From the NCBI GenBank assembly GCA_017404505.1, contig JAFRCE010000014.1, positions 1 through 49,667 of the forward strand: a stretch of 49,667 nucleotides of DNA, in the 5' to 3' direction. The position numbers and the translations under genes are program-made. The notes beneath the pieces are model-generated. The model was not told the origin of the DNA and ran no database searches. It saw only the letters and a program-made list of their open reading frames with translations. Source of the stretch: Solobacterium sp. (GTDB lineage Bacteria > Bacillota_I > Bacilli_A > Erysipelotrichales > Erysipelotrichaceae). Positions 1 through 6,123 of this stretch are shown here, piece by piece; positions within the stretch are counted from its first letter, which is position 1, and every line of letters starts with the position of its first letter.

Positions 1-245
1 GTTAGGGAAGTCGCCAGACCAAGAACCAAGGACTGAGTTACTGCTTAAAAACATCCTTTATTTGGTCTGGCATTCATAATGATAAACCTATTTGCATTTT
101 CCTGCACTTTTACCAACACTTTGCTTTAACGGCTTGTTTTTAATTGCTAAGACTGATAAATTTGTATCAAAATTGATACAAAAATCATTTCTCATCCACT
201 TAGCCTGTAGTCTTACAATTTATATTCCTTGAATCTTTCTTTTCT
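1..245. other. AT-rich non-coding stretch with two inverted repeats
   Basis: I see no convincing gene here. Two structures stand out. GCCAGACCAA at 13-22 pairs perfectly with TTGGTCTGGC at 62-71 across 39 bases, without a following T-run. A second, near-symmetric site lies at 161-182. The upstream gene is outside the window. Confidence 0.6.
161..182. promoter_or_regulatory. 22-bp operator-like palindrome
   Basis: TTTGTATCAA (161-170) and TTGATACAAA (173-182) are perfect 10-base inverted arms around a 2-base centre. The size and symmetry fit a dimeric repressor site (MarR- or GntR-like), but the regulator and the controlled gene are not identifiable. No T-run follows, so a terminator is less likely. 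Confidence 0.45.
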
Positions 246-275
246 TTTAAAGCCTTATTTGCACATGAGTGCTAA
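246..275. repeat. 30-bp direct repeat, copy 1
   Basis: It matches 1129-1158 at 27 of 30 positions (differences at positions 10, 12 and 29 of the unit). Both copies contain GCACATGAGTGCT and are preceded by a GAATCTTT-rich tract. The two copies enclose the AraC remnant, the CIRCE element and the hsp20 gene. Confidence 0.8.
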
Positions 276-278
276 TAA

Positions 279-482
279 CAGGCCAAATCATCAGATTTTC
301 TGCGGAAATACCGGATGTACAAGGCATCCGAGCTGCTGAAAAACACAAAGATGCCGGTTGCGGAGGTCTGTGCATCCGTCGGATATGATAATCAGCTTAA
401 TTTTATCAGGGCATTCCGAAACATCTTCGGAATCTCACCGAAGAATTACCGTGACAATCACAGACTCAGTCAAAATAATTAG
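279..482 (+). pseudogene. AraC-family regulator, C-terminal DNA-binding remnant
   Basis: After a stop codon at 276-278 an open frame reads through the second half of an AraC/XylS DNA-binding domain. It contains FLRKYRMYKASELLKNT, then VAEVCASVGYDNQLNFIRAF and FGISPKNYR, ending at TAG 480-482. These are the second helix-turn-helix and signature segment typical of the family's C-terminus. The N-terminal sensor domain and first helix-turn-helix are missing, and the only ATG (315) would give about 55 residues. I read it as a decayed or recombination-truncated gene. It sits directly after a direct repeat (246-275), and its stop codon overlaps the CIRCE operator of hsp20. Confidence 0.8.
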
Positions 483-505
483 CACTCACCACTTGACAGT
501 GCTAA
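479..505 (+). promoter_or_regulatory. CIRCE operator (HrcA site) of hsp20
   Basis: TTAGCACTC (479-487), a 9-base spacer and CAGTGCTAA (497-505) match the CIRCE consensus TTAGCACTC-N9-GAGTGCTAA with a single mismatch. CIRCE is the site of the heat-shock repressor HrcA. The site covers the -35 hexamer of the hsp20 promoter, so bound HrcA would block RNA polymerase. Confidence 0.92.
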
Positions 506-521
506 AAAAGCGAGTTAGAAC
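493..521 (+). promoter_or_regulatory. hsp20 promoter
   Basis: The -35 TTGACA (493-498) is a perfect consensus lying inside the CIRCE element. The -10 TAGAAC (516-521) follows after 17 bases. Transcription would begin near 528, leaving a leader of about 100 bases before the start codon. Confidence 0.7.
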
Positions 522-634
522 ATAATTGCAAAGGAAAAGAGAAGATCCCCGAAAAGAATCCGAACCCTCCTTCCCTTGTTCAGACACATAGTTTATTTCG
601 ATAAGCAATGAAGAAGAACAGGAGGTGAATGACT

Positions 635-1087
635 ATGTTGTTACCGGAAATTTTCAATGACAATCTGTTTGATGACTGGATGGATGATTTTTTCCCCGCA
701 AGGTTTCATGACATTGACAGAAAGCTCTATGGCAGACATGCCAACAGAGAAATGCTGACGGATGTCAGAGATCATGAAGATCACTATGAAGTGGAGATTG
801 ATCTGCCCGGCTTCAAAAAGGATCAGATCCATGTTGAGCTGAACAACGGCTATCTGAGCATCACCGCTGCCAAAGGTCTGGAAAAGAATGACAATGACAA
901 GGAAGGCAGATATGTGCGTCAGGAGCGTTATTCAGGAATGATGAAGAGAAGCTTCTATGTCGGTGAACAGATCACCGAAGCAGACATCACCGCGAAGTTC
1001 GAGGATGGCGTACTGAAACTGAATGTTCCGAAAAAGGAACCGGTGAATGAGATCCCCGAAAAACATACGATCATGATTGAAGGCTGA
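635..1087 (+). CDS. Hsp20/alpha-crystallin small heat-shock protein
   Basis: This is a cytoplasmic ATP-independent holdase chaperone of 150 residues. The alpha-crystallin domain covers about residues 40-140 and includes VEIDLPGFKKDQIHVEL, a YLSITA strand, RQERYSGMMKRSFYV and DGVLKLNVPKK. The short C-terminal tail contains the usual I-x-I-like motif (HTIMIEG). I chose ATG 635 because AGGAGG at 620-625 is 9 bases upstream; the in-frame ATG at 629 would leave only 3. The gene stands alone between a CIRCE-controlled promoter and a terminator at 1102-1126, so heat-shock induction through HrcA is expected. A 30-bp direct repeat flanks it and the AraC remnant. Confidence 0.95.
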   Translation: MLLPEIFNDNLFDDWMDDFFPARFHDIDRKLYGRHANREMLTDVRDHEDHYEVEIDLPGFKKDQIHVELNNGYLSITAAKGLEKNDNDKEGRYVRQERYSGMMKRSFYVGEQITEADITAKFEDGVLKLNVPKKEPVNEIPEKHTIMIEG

Positions 1088-1101
1088 TTCAAACGATAAG
1101 G

Positions 1102-1126
1102 GATTCCGGGAAAACCGGAATCTTTT
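1102..1126 (+). terminator. hsp20 terminator
   Basis: GATTCCGG (1102-1109) pairs with CCGGAATC (1115-1122) around GAAAA and is followed by TTTT. Outer bases AACGA (1092-1096) and TCGTT (1126-1130) extend the stem imperfectly. Confidence 0.85.
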
Positions 1127-1128
1127 CG

Positions 1129-1158
1129 TTTAAAGCCGTTTTTGCACATGAGTGCTGA
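1129..1158. repeat. 30-bp direct repeat, copy 2
   Basis: Second copy of the unit at 246-275 (27/30 identical). It begins in the T-rich tail of the hsp20 terminator and supplies the -35 region (TTGCAC 1142-1147) of the next gene. Confidence 0.8.
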
Positions 1159-1170
1159 CCTGAATATAAT
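1142..1170 (+). promoter_or_regulatory. promoter of the 1235 gene
   Basis: TTGCAC (1142-1147), a 17-base spacer and a perfect TATAAT (1165-1170). The -35 is part of the repeated 30-bp element. The matching place downstream of copy 1 has no -10 hexamer. Confidence 0.7.
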
Positions 1171-1234
1171 GTAGATGGTTCAAGCGAACCTAGGCTAATA
1201 TGTAGTTGCAGATCGATGATGATGTGCAAAAAGG

Positions 1235-1678
1235 TTGGGTTATCTAGGTTGGGTTAAAGACATCATCCTTAATGCGGAAAACGCAAAACAGTTTCAAGCC
1301 TTGTTGAAGGAAGCAGGAAGAGAGCTTTCTCTGGAAGAAGCTGAATCGATGTTCACATATCTCACAAAGGGAGAAGAAGTTTCGGAAGATGAGCTGACAG
1401 CTGTCAGCGGCGGTTTCGGCGATGAGCGTGACTATGCCGCGGATGGCTGTGCTGCCTCGGTGGAATTTGGCAGTGATTGCTGGGGCATAGACGGCGGATG
1501 CAGTATGGTCAACGTCCGATACAACCATCCTCCGCGCGTGGAAAAGTGCCCTGCATGCGGTGAGCAGACAATCTATATGAGCCATGAAGGCTACAATGTT
1601 TTCTATTTCTCATGCCACTCCTGCGGTGCTGAATTCATTCAGTGGCCGGGCAAGAAAAAATGGGACAGACTCAGATAA
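1235..1678 (+). CDS. Protein with double-glycine (Nif11/bacteriocin-like) leader and C-terminal zinc ribbon
   Basis: The protein is about 147 residues and its function is unknown. Residues 12-60 resemble the acidic helical leaders of Nif11-type and class II bacteriocin precursors: ENAKQFQALLKEAGRELSL, then LEEAESMF, ending EDELTAVSGG at 59-60, a cleavage motif for C39-peptidase exporters. The part after GG has seven cysteines (72, 82, 89, 105, 108, 127, 130). The last four form CPACG and CHSCG, a zinc-ribbon-like pair. No ATG exists in this frame before the leader; TTG 1235 follows a stop at 1220-1222 and has poor spacing from AAAAAGG. An 11-bp direct repeat (1232-1242 and 1246-1256) spans the start region and may have damaged it. 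No exporter or modifying enzyme is adjacent. It could be a RiPP-like precursor or a protein that borrowed such a leader. Confidence 0.6.
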   Translation: MGYLGWVKDIILNAENAKQFQALLKEAGRELSLEEAESMFTYLTKGEEVSEDELTAVSGGFGDERDYAADGCAASVEFGSDCWGIDGGCSMVNVRYNHPPRVEKCPACGEQTIYMSHEGYNVFYFSCHSCGAEFIQWPGKKKWDRLR

Positions 1679-1702
1679 TATCATAACGAAGCAGATTCCT
1701 GC

Positions 1703-1735
1703 AGCAGCAGTTCTTACAAGAACCGCTGCTTTTTT
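1703..1735 (+). terminator. terminator of the 1235 gene
   Basis: AGCAGC (1703-1708) plus GTTCT pairs with AGAAC plus GCTGCT (1725-1730), with one internal mismatch, followed by six T. Confidence 0.85.
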
Positions 1736-1747
1736 CATTTCTTCAAT

Positions 1748-1770
1748 AAAAAAGGGAGATAACTCTCCCT
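1748..1770 (-). terminator. terminator of the NifX-FKBP gene
   Basis: AGGGAG (1753-1758) and CTCCCT (1765-1770) form a hairpin; read on the minus strand it is followed by a run of T (A-run 1748-1753). Confidence 0.8.
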
Positions 1771-1772
1771 GA

Positions 1773-2627
1773 TCAGAGTATCTCCACAAGTTCGATATGG
1801 AAGTTCAGTTTTTTGCCGGCCATTTCGTGGTTGGCATCGAAAGTGATTTCTGTATCAGTCTTTTCCTTTACCAGCACCGGAATCGGATAACCCTGCGGTG
1901 TCTGCAGATAGACTTTCTGGTTTGCTTCCAGATTTTCCGAGCCGGGAAGGGCACTGATTGGCATTGTGAATACGGCGGTCGGATCATATGGTCCGTATGC
2001 CTGCTCCGGCATCAGATGAACATCAAGAGATTCACCCTGTGCCATATGCAGCACTGCTTCATCAAAGCCGCGGATCATCATACCCGCGCCGCAGACAAAT
2101 TCCAGCGGTTCATTCCGGTCATAGGAGGAATCAAACTGGGTGCCGTCATCAAAGGTGCCGCGGTAATGAACTCTGACTGTCTTTCCGGCATTGGGACCTT
2201 CCATGATGATCTGCGGACCGCATCCGGCGCATCCGCCGCACTGGGCAGGATCACATTCTTCATTCGCACAGCAGGACTCTTCTTCCTGGTGGTGTTCGTG
2301 ATGGTCGCAATTGACATCTTCCGATACCAGTTCACCTTTCAGGAAAGAACGAACAGCATCATCGGCGTCACCCTGGGCACCGGAGCATACTGCAACACCG
2401 GCTTCGGCAAGGGCATTTTTGGCACCCTGGCCCATACCGCCGCAGATCAGAAGATCCACACCAAGGGATCTGAGATATCCGGCCAGTGCTTCATGACCGA
2501 TGCCGTTATTGCCGATGACTTCCGTATTCAGGATCTCACCGTCTTTGATTTCATATATCTTGAATGATTCCGTTCTTCCGAAATGCTGGAACACATTGCC
2601 GTTTTCATACGTTACTGCGATTTTCAT
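1773..2627 (-). CDS. NifX/DIMCO-domain and SlyD-like FKBP fusion protein
   Basis: Two domains are joined in 284 residues. Residues 1-100 (MKIAVTYENGNVFQHFGRTE, ICGGMGQGAKNAL) match the dinitrogenase iron-molybdenum cofactor-binding family (NifX/NifB C-terminal type), here without any nif genes. Residues 140-284 are an FKBP/SlyD-type peptidyl-prolyl isomerase (GKTVRVHYRGTFDDGTQFDS, MIRGFDEAVLHMAQGE, PEQAYGPYD) with the extra flap insert of SlyD proteins. The linker (101-137) is metal-binding in character, with seven cysteines and four histidines including CDHHEHH and CGGCAGC. I infer a metal-handling or metallochaperone role. ATG 2627 is preceded by AAAGGAGAC. The gene has its own promoter and terminator. 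Confidence 0.85.
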   Translation of the reverse strand: MKIAVTYENGNVFQHFGRTESFKIYEIKDGEILNTEVIGNNGIGHEALAGYLRSLGVDLLICGGMGQGAKNALAEAGVAVCSGAQGDADDAVRSFLKGELVSEDVNCDHHEHHQEEESCCANEECDPAQCGGCAGCGPQIIMEGPNAGKTVRVHYRGTFDDGTQFDSSYDRNEPLEFVCGAGMMIRGFDEAVLHMAQGESLDVHLMPEQAYGPYDPTAVFTMPISALPGSENLEANQKVYLQTPQGYPIPVLVKEKTDTEITFDANHEMAGKKLNFHIELVEIL

Positions 2628-2656
2628 AAAAAGTCTCCTTTATTCACACTGTTTCC

Positions 2657-2684
2657 ATTATCCATGATTTTCGTATAATGGCAA
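2657..2684 (-). promoter_or_regulatory. promoter of the NifX-FKBP gene
   Basis: On the minus strand TTGCCA (2684-2679) is followed after 16 bases by GATAAT (2662-2657), five of six bases of the -10 consensus. Confidence 0.6.
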
Positions 2685-2703
2685 ATCATATGCGTAAACA
2701 AAT

Positions 2704-2732
2704 AAAAAAGATCCCTCCCAAAGGAAGGATCT
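2704..2732 (-). terminator. terminator of the GntP permease gene
   Basis: AGATCCCTCC (2709-2718) pairs with GGAAGGATCT (2723-2732) with one mismatch around CAAA; on the minus strand T6 follows (A-run 2704-2709). Confidence 0.85.
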
Positions 2733-2741
2733 CTGTACTTG

Positions 2742-4094
2742 TCAATATGTGAATCCCAGCATGGACAGCAGGACAATGGCTGCGGCTGCGATCAGGGTGA
2801 AGATGACGGTGATCATGAAGATGTATTTATAGGCAGTGGCGTGTGTTTCCTGGCATACATCCAGGGTTGCCAGAATGCCGCCGCAGTGTGGCAGGGAATC
2901 GAGACCGCAGGATGATACCGAGATGATACGGTGCAGGGCATTCAGCTGTGCCTGTGTTGTCAGCTGCGACGTCCAGCTGCGAACCAGTGCTTCCGAACTA
3001 AGGGCAATGTTGATGCCGCCGGAGGCAGAACCGGTCACACCGGCCAGGATCGTGACAGAGAGTGCTGCCGAAAGGAACGGGTTCATGTTCAGGCCGGTGA
3101 CCATGGCGACCAGAGACGCATAGCCGCTGGTGGCTTTGATGACGGAACCGAAGCCGACAACTGTCGCAAACGAGAGCAGGGGACCGAAGCTGCTGGCCGC
3201 ACCTGTTTTTAACGCGTTGACCATTTCCTCCTTCTGGCCTTTTCCAATACCCAGAACAAGAAGATAGATTATGGCAATGATCATAGCGGTACATACCGGT
3301 GCGAAGGAATTCATTGCTTTCAGAGAATAAGAACCGAATGTCACTCTTTCAAAAAGGATATAGAGAACGATGAGCAGAATGACCGGCAGGAAGGCGGGAA
3401 GCGGGGAAGGCAGAGATGACTCATCCATTTCCCGGATCGAACCGGGCCGCAGGGAACTCTCTTCGAAATGCTCACCGCGTTCTCTGCTCTTTCTGACCTC
3501 ATGTTCGAGATACACCCAGCCAAGACCGAACATGATCGCTGTGGCGATCAGGCCCAGCACCGGCGCGGCCGTACTTGTCGTGCCGAGATAGGTGGTGGGA
3601 ATGATATTGTTCAGCTGCGGCGTACCGGGAAGAGCAGTCAGGGCAAAGGTGGCCTGGCCCAGCTGGATCATTGCCGGCAGCAGCTTTTTTGTGATATCCG
3701 CTTTCCGGATCAGATTGACACCGATCGGAAAGACGGTAAAGGCAACAACCATCGCTGTCACACCGCCATAAACCAGCAATGCCGTGGTAATGGAAATGAC
3801 CAGTACGACAGACTTGCTGCCAAACAGTTTGATGAAATAATTGGCAATGGCATTGGCACATCCCGTTTCCGACATCAACTGGCCATAGATCGTTGCGAAA
3901 AAGAAGATCGGAAAGTAGGTGCCGAATGTGGAACCGATGCCGTTGAACAGTGATGTAAGAGCTGTCCAGGGTTCCATCAGATTGAATATTGCAACCGTAA
4001 GGGAAGCTGCCAGCGCCGCATAGGTGACCGGCACCCGTTTATAAATCAGTATCGATAATACTGCAAGTCCCAGAATCAGACCGAAAATGCCCAT
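2742..4094 (-). CDS. GntP-family permease
   Basis: Integral membrane protein of 450 residues with about a dozen hydrophobic segments. It matches the GntP family of proton symporters for gluconate-like sugar acids and hydroxy acids: YGGVTAMVVAFTVFPIGVNL, QATFALTALPGTPQLNNIIP, GVTGSASGGINIAL and CGLDSLPHCGGILATL are conserved family positions. The substrate cannot be read from sequence; the family includes gluconate, hydroxybutyrate and glycerate carriers. ATG 4094 follows AGGAGG at good spacing. It lies downstream of the metallo-hydrolase gene but a strong hairpin (4128-4160) separates them, so expression is by read-through or by an unseen promoter. A central charged loop (about residues 200-230) is hydrophilic. 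Confidence 0.85.
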   Translation of the reverse strand: MGIFGLILGLAVLSILIYKRVPVTYAALAASLTVAIFNLMEPWTALTSLFNGIGSTFGTYFPIFFFATIYGQLMSETGCANAIANYFIKLFGSKSVVLVISITTALLVYGGVTAMVVAFTVFPIGVNLIRKADITKKLLPAMIQLGQATFALTALPGTPQLNNIIPTTYLGTTSTAAPVLGLIATAIMFGLGWVYLEHEVRKSRERGEHFEESSLRPGSIREMDESSLPSPLPAFLPVILLIVLYILFERVTFGSYSLKAMNSFAPVCTAMIIAIIYLLVLGIGKGQKEEMVNALKTGAASSFGPLLSFATVVGFGSVIKATSGYASLVAMVTGLNMNPFLSAALSVTILAGVTGSASGGINIALSSEALVRSWTSQLTTQAQLNALHRIISVSSCGLDSLPHCGGILATLDVCQETHATAYKYIFMITVIFTLIAAAAIVLLSMLGFTY

Positions 4095-4127
4095 AAGAGA
4101 ACCTCCTGCCTTTCAGGCATTATGAAA

Positions 4128-4160
4128 ACGCCTGCGGAAGGAATATCCTTCCGCAAACGT
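4128..4160 (-). terminator. strong hairpin between hydrolase and permease genes
   Basis: A 15-base stem (4128-4142 with 4146-4160, two G-U pairs) encloses a 3-base loop. On the minus strand it is followed by TTTT. It should terminate or attenuate transcription coming from the hydrolase gene. Confidence 0.8.
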
Positions 4161-4185
4161 CAGTTAACAATGTATTTGATTATGA

Positions 4186-4878
4186 TCAGCTGTTGGTTTC
4201 AATCAGGTTCTTGAGTGCAGTTTCCACCTGTTCACGGGTGAATGGTCCGCCATGTCCGGAATATGCGCACTTCAGACCTGCATCGAGCAGTTTCTGTCCG
4301 CTTTCCTTGAGTTTTTCATCATCCAGTGACAGGACAGCGAATGTGCATAAACCTTCGCCAAACGGATCCAGTACTGTATCACCGACAAATGCTTCGCCGC
4401 TGTCAAAAACAACAGAGACAGCATCCAGGGTATGACCCGGTGTCATGATGACTTTGGCACTGAAACCATATGGATGAAGATCTGTTTCTTCTGTTACCGG
4501 AATATCGATTTCCACCGGCTGAGGAATGTCCAGCGGTGCCGGATTGGCAATGTTGTCATAGAAAGCCTGGCCGACAGCATTACGCGGACGGTATGGCGTG
4601 AACTTGCCTGTGTTCAGGAAGTTTGCCGTATCGGCATGGGCCAGGATCTTGGCACCGGTCAATGCCTTGGCATGATTGACACCGCCGCAGTGATCCATAT
4701 GGCCATGGGTCAGAACGATCAGCGATACAGTGGAGAAGTCAACACCGCTCATCGCCGCCTTCAGTGTCCAGCCCGGAAAGTTCAGATAGCAGCCGGTATC
4801 TACCAGCATGGTCTTACCGTTTTCCTCGATTGCATAAAAATTGGTGATTGGTCCTACAGAGATTGTTTTTACTTCCAT
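4186..4878 (-). CDS. Metallo-beta-lactamase-fold hydrolase
   Basis: 230-residue soluble protein with the full MBL metal-site series: THGHMDHCGG (HxHxDH), then PGHT, VGDTV and SGHGGP. These would bind two Zn/Fe ions. Family members hydrolyse thioesters, lactones and similar bonds; the substrate is not evident. I chose the ATG at 4878 because GGAGGAATC precedes it; the longer frame from 4905 lacks such a site. It is divergent from a TetR-type regulator, with about 140 bases between them, so control by that regulator is likely. The permease gene lies downstream on the same strand, suggesting uptake of a compound and its hydrolysis (inference). Confidence 0.85.
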   Translation of the reverse strand: MEVKTISVGPITNFYAIEENGKTMLVDTGCYLNFPGWTLKAAMSGVDFSTVSLIVLTHGHMDHCGGVNHAKALTGAKILAHADTANFLNTGKFTPYRPRNAVGQAFYDNIANPAPLDIPQPVEIDIPVTEETDLHPYGFSAKVIMTPGHTLDAVSVVFDSGEAFVGDTVLDPFGEGLCTFAVLSLDDEKLKESGQKLLDAGLKCAYSGHGGPFTREQVETALKNLIETNS

Positions 4879-4929
4879 GATTCCTCCTGCATTTCGTATA
4901 AACAACGGAATATACGATTTTCTAAACTC

Positions 4930-4938
4930 ATCATAGCA
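4930..4938 (-). promoter_or_regulatory. extended -10 of the hydrolase promoter
   Basis: Minus-strand TGCTATGAT is a TGN-type extended -10. No good -35 is seen. It is about 50 bases upstream of ATG 4878. Confidence 0.5.
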
Positions 4939-4964
4939 CCGATTATGAAATTTGTATATCTATT

Positions 4965-4995
4965 TAAATTTACGAATTTAGAAAAGAATTCTTTT
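4965..4995. promoter_or_regulatory. candidate TetR-type operator region
   Basis: AAAAGAATTCTTTT (4982-4995) is a perfect 14-base palindrome ending 10 bases before the regulator's -10. Next to it TAAATT (4965-4970) and AATTTA (4975-4980) are inverted arms. The position between the divergent hydrolase and regulator genes fits autoregulation and co-regulation. Confidence 0.55.
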
Positions 4996-5002
4996 GTGTC
5001 TG

Positions 5003-5011
5003 TGTTATAAT
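5003..5011 (+). promoter_or_regulatory. extended -10 of the TetR gene (leaderless start)
   Basis: TGTTATAAT (TGN plus perfect TATAAT 5006-5011) lies 7 bases before ATG 5019. The expected transcription start coincides with that ATG and no Shine-Dalgarno is present. Confidence 0.65.
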
Positions 5012-5018
5012 TATGACC

Positions 5019-5660
5019 ATGTATAAGACCGGTATCGAAACGAAGCAGAATATCCTGGACTGCGCAAAGGAACTGTTCTACAAAAACGGATATAAGCAGA
5101 CAAGTGTGCAGCAGATCTGCCATGCCGCAGATGCCAAGCTTGGCACTTTTACTTATTATTTTCCAAAGAAGCAGGATCTGCTCAGTTATATATACACAGA
5201 CTACATGCAGAAATGCGTTGAATATGTGGAAAGCAACATAAAAAAACTTTCACCGCCCAGACAGCATCTTTATACAGTCATGATGTATTACGGCAAACTG
5301 TATACGGATCCAAACATCACATCCTTCCATCAGGAAGTCATGGAGATTGGCTCCATGAACGTCTGGTTCCATGATTCGCATGTTCTGATTTCCGGATATT
5401 CCGGAAGGGCAACTGAAGAAAGTGATGATGAATTCTATGATCTATGCGTACAGGCAGACAATGCAGTACGAAGAGAACTGAACCTGGAATTTATCGACCA
5501 GGGAAAATTCACTCTTTCTGATATCAGAGAACTGATGCATAAGATCTATATGGTCAACGCCCGTCTCTTCCAACTGAGTCAGGAACAGACAGAAACAGAT
5601 CTGGAAGCAGCTTATCAGTTCCTGTGTAAACATCAGGATGCTGCAATCAGACTACTGTAA
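5019..5660 (+). CDS. TetR/AcrR-family transcriptional regulator
   Basis: 213 residues. The N-terminal helix-turn-helix domain (about 5-52) reads ETKQNILDCAKELFYKNGYK, TSVQQICHAADAKLGTFTYY and FPKKQDLL, the standard TetR pattern. The C-terminal three quarters is the helical ligand-binding and dimer domain, which is not recognisable in detail. Either ATG 5013 or ATG 5019 can be used. A perfect TATAAT at 5006-5011 puts the transcription start at about 5018-5019, so I prefer 5019 as a leaderless start. Palindromes upstream are likely operator sites. The divergent hydrolase-permease genes are probable targets. Confidence 0.88.
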   Translation: MYKTGIETKQNILDCAKELFYKNGYKQTSVQQICHAADAKLGTFTYYFPKKQDLLSYIYTDYMQKCVEYVESNIKKLSPPRQHLYTVMMYYGKLYTDPNITSFHQEVMEIGSMNVWFHDSHVLISGYSGRATEESDDEFYDLCVQADNAVRRELNLEFIDQGKFTLSDIRELMHKIYMVNARLFQLSQEQTETDLEAAYQFLCKHQDAAIRLL

Positions 5661-5684
5661 GCCTCATACTCGTGAGGCTTATAT
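5659..5684 (+). terminator. terminator of the TetR gene
   Basis: AAGCCTCA (5659-5666) pairs with TGAGGCTT (5673-5680) around TACTCG. The stem overlaps the stop codon and the downstream tract (ATATTATACTT) is a weak T-run. Confidence 0.65.
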
Positions 5685-6080
5685 TATACTTGAGTTATTT
5701 TGAATTGATGTACTAATAAATGCTGAAAGAGAAAGTGTTTTTGTTCAAGATGAGTGACTATCGGCAACTTAACCGCAACCATTTTGTATTACGACGAATA
5801 AACTATGTTACCGTTATTAGCATTGTTTACCAACGCAGTGCAAATTGGGACTTTTAAAACAAAAAATGTACAATCTTTGCTACTTATGGGAGAACGCAGT
5901 TGGAAACCTAATAATGATTACTTGTTTATTTCACACTGTTGAAACAGCTGATGAATATTATAGAACAAGCCGCCGGATTGTAAATACGCAGATATGTATC
6001 CGGACAGTCAGCCGCGGTGCTGAAAAACAGCGAAAAAGGGCAGAATGCCTGTATCATCCATCGTTCGGCGGCGAAAATAC
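5685..6080. other. AT-rich gap without a supported gene
   Basis: About 400 bases more AT-rich than their surroundings. A 45-codon frame (5720-5857) starts with MLKEKVFLFKMSDYRQLNRN but has no ribosome-binding site and no family I recognise. It may be a decayed gene or inserted DNA. Only the -10 of the next gene is a clear signal. Confidence 0.5.
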
Positions 6081-6083
6081 GGC

Positions 6084-6089
6084 TATAAT
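6084..6089 (+). promoter_or_regulatory. -10 of the GDPD gene promoter
   Basis: Perfect TATAAT 35 bases before ATG 6124; the -35 is weak (near 6061-6067). AAGAGG at about 6111-6117 is the ribosome-binding site. Confidence 0.5.
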
Positions 6090-6123
6090 GTTGGTAAAAG
6101 AATGAATCTGCAAGAGGTTTACC

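Noticed and set aside
13..71. Inverted repeat as a terminator or IS end
   Set aside because: The loop is 39 bases with no T-run, and no transposase or terminal dinucleotides are seen; left as an unexplained structure.
267..275. GAGTGCTAA half-site, like a second CIRCE
   Set aside because: The right arm is perfect but no TTAGCACTC lies nine bases upstream; the sequence belongs to the 30-bp repeat instead.
5720..5857. 45-codon open frame
   Set aside because: No ribosome-binding site, no recognisable family, and located in atypical AT-rich sequence.
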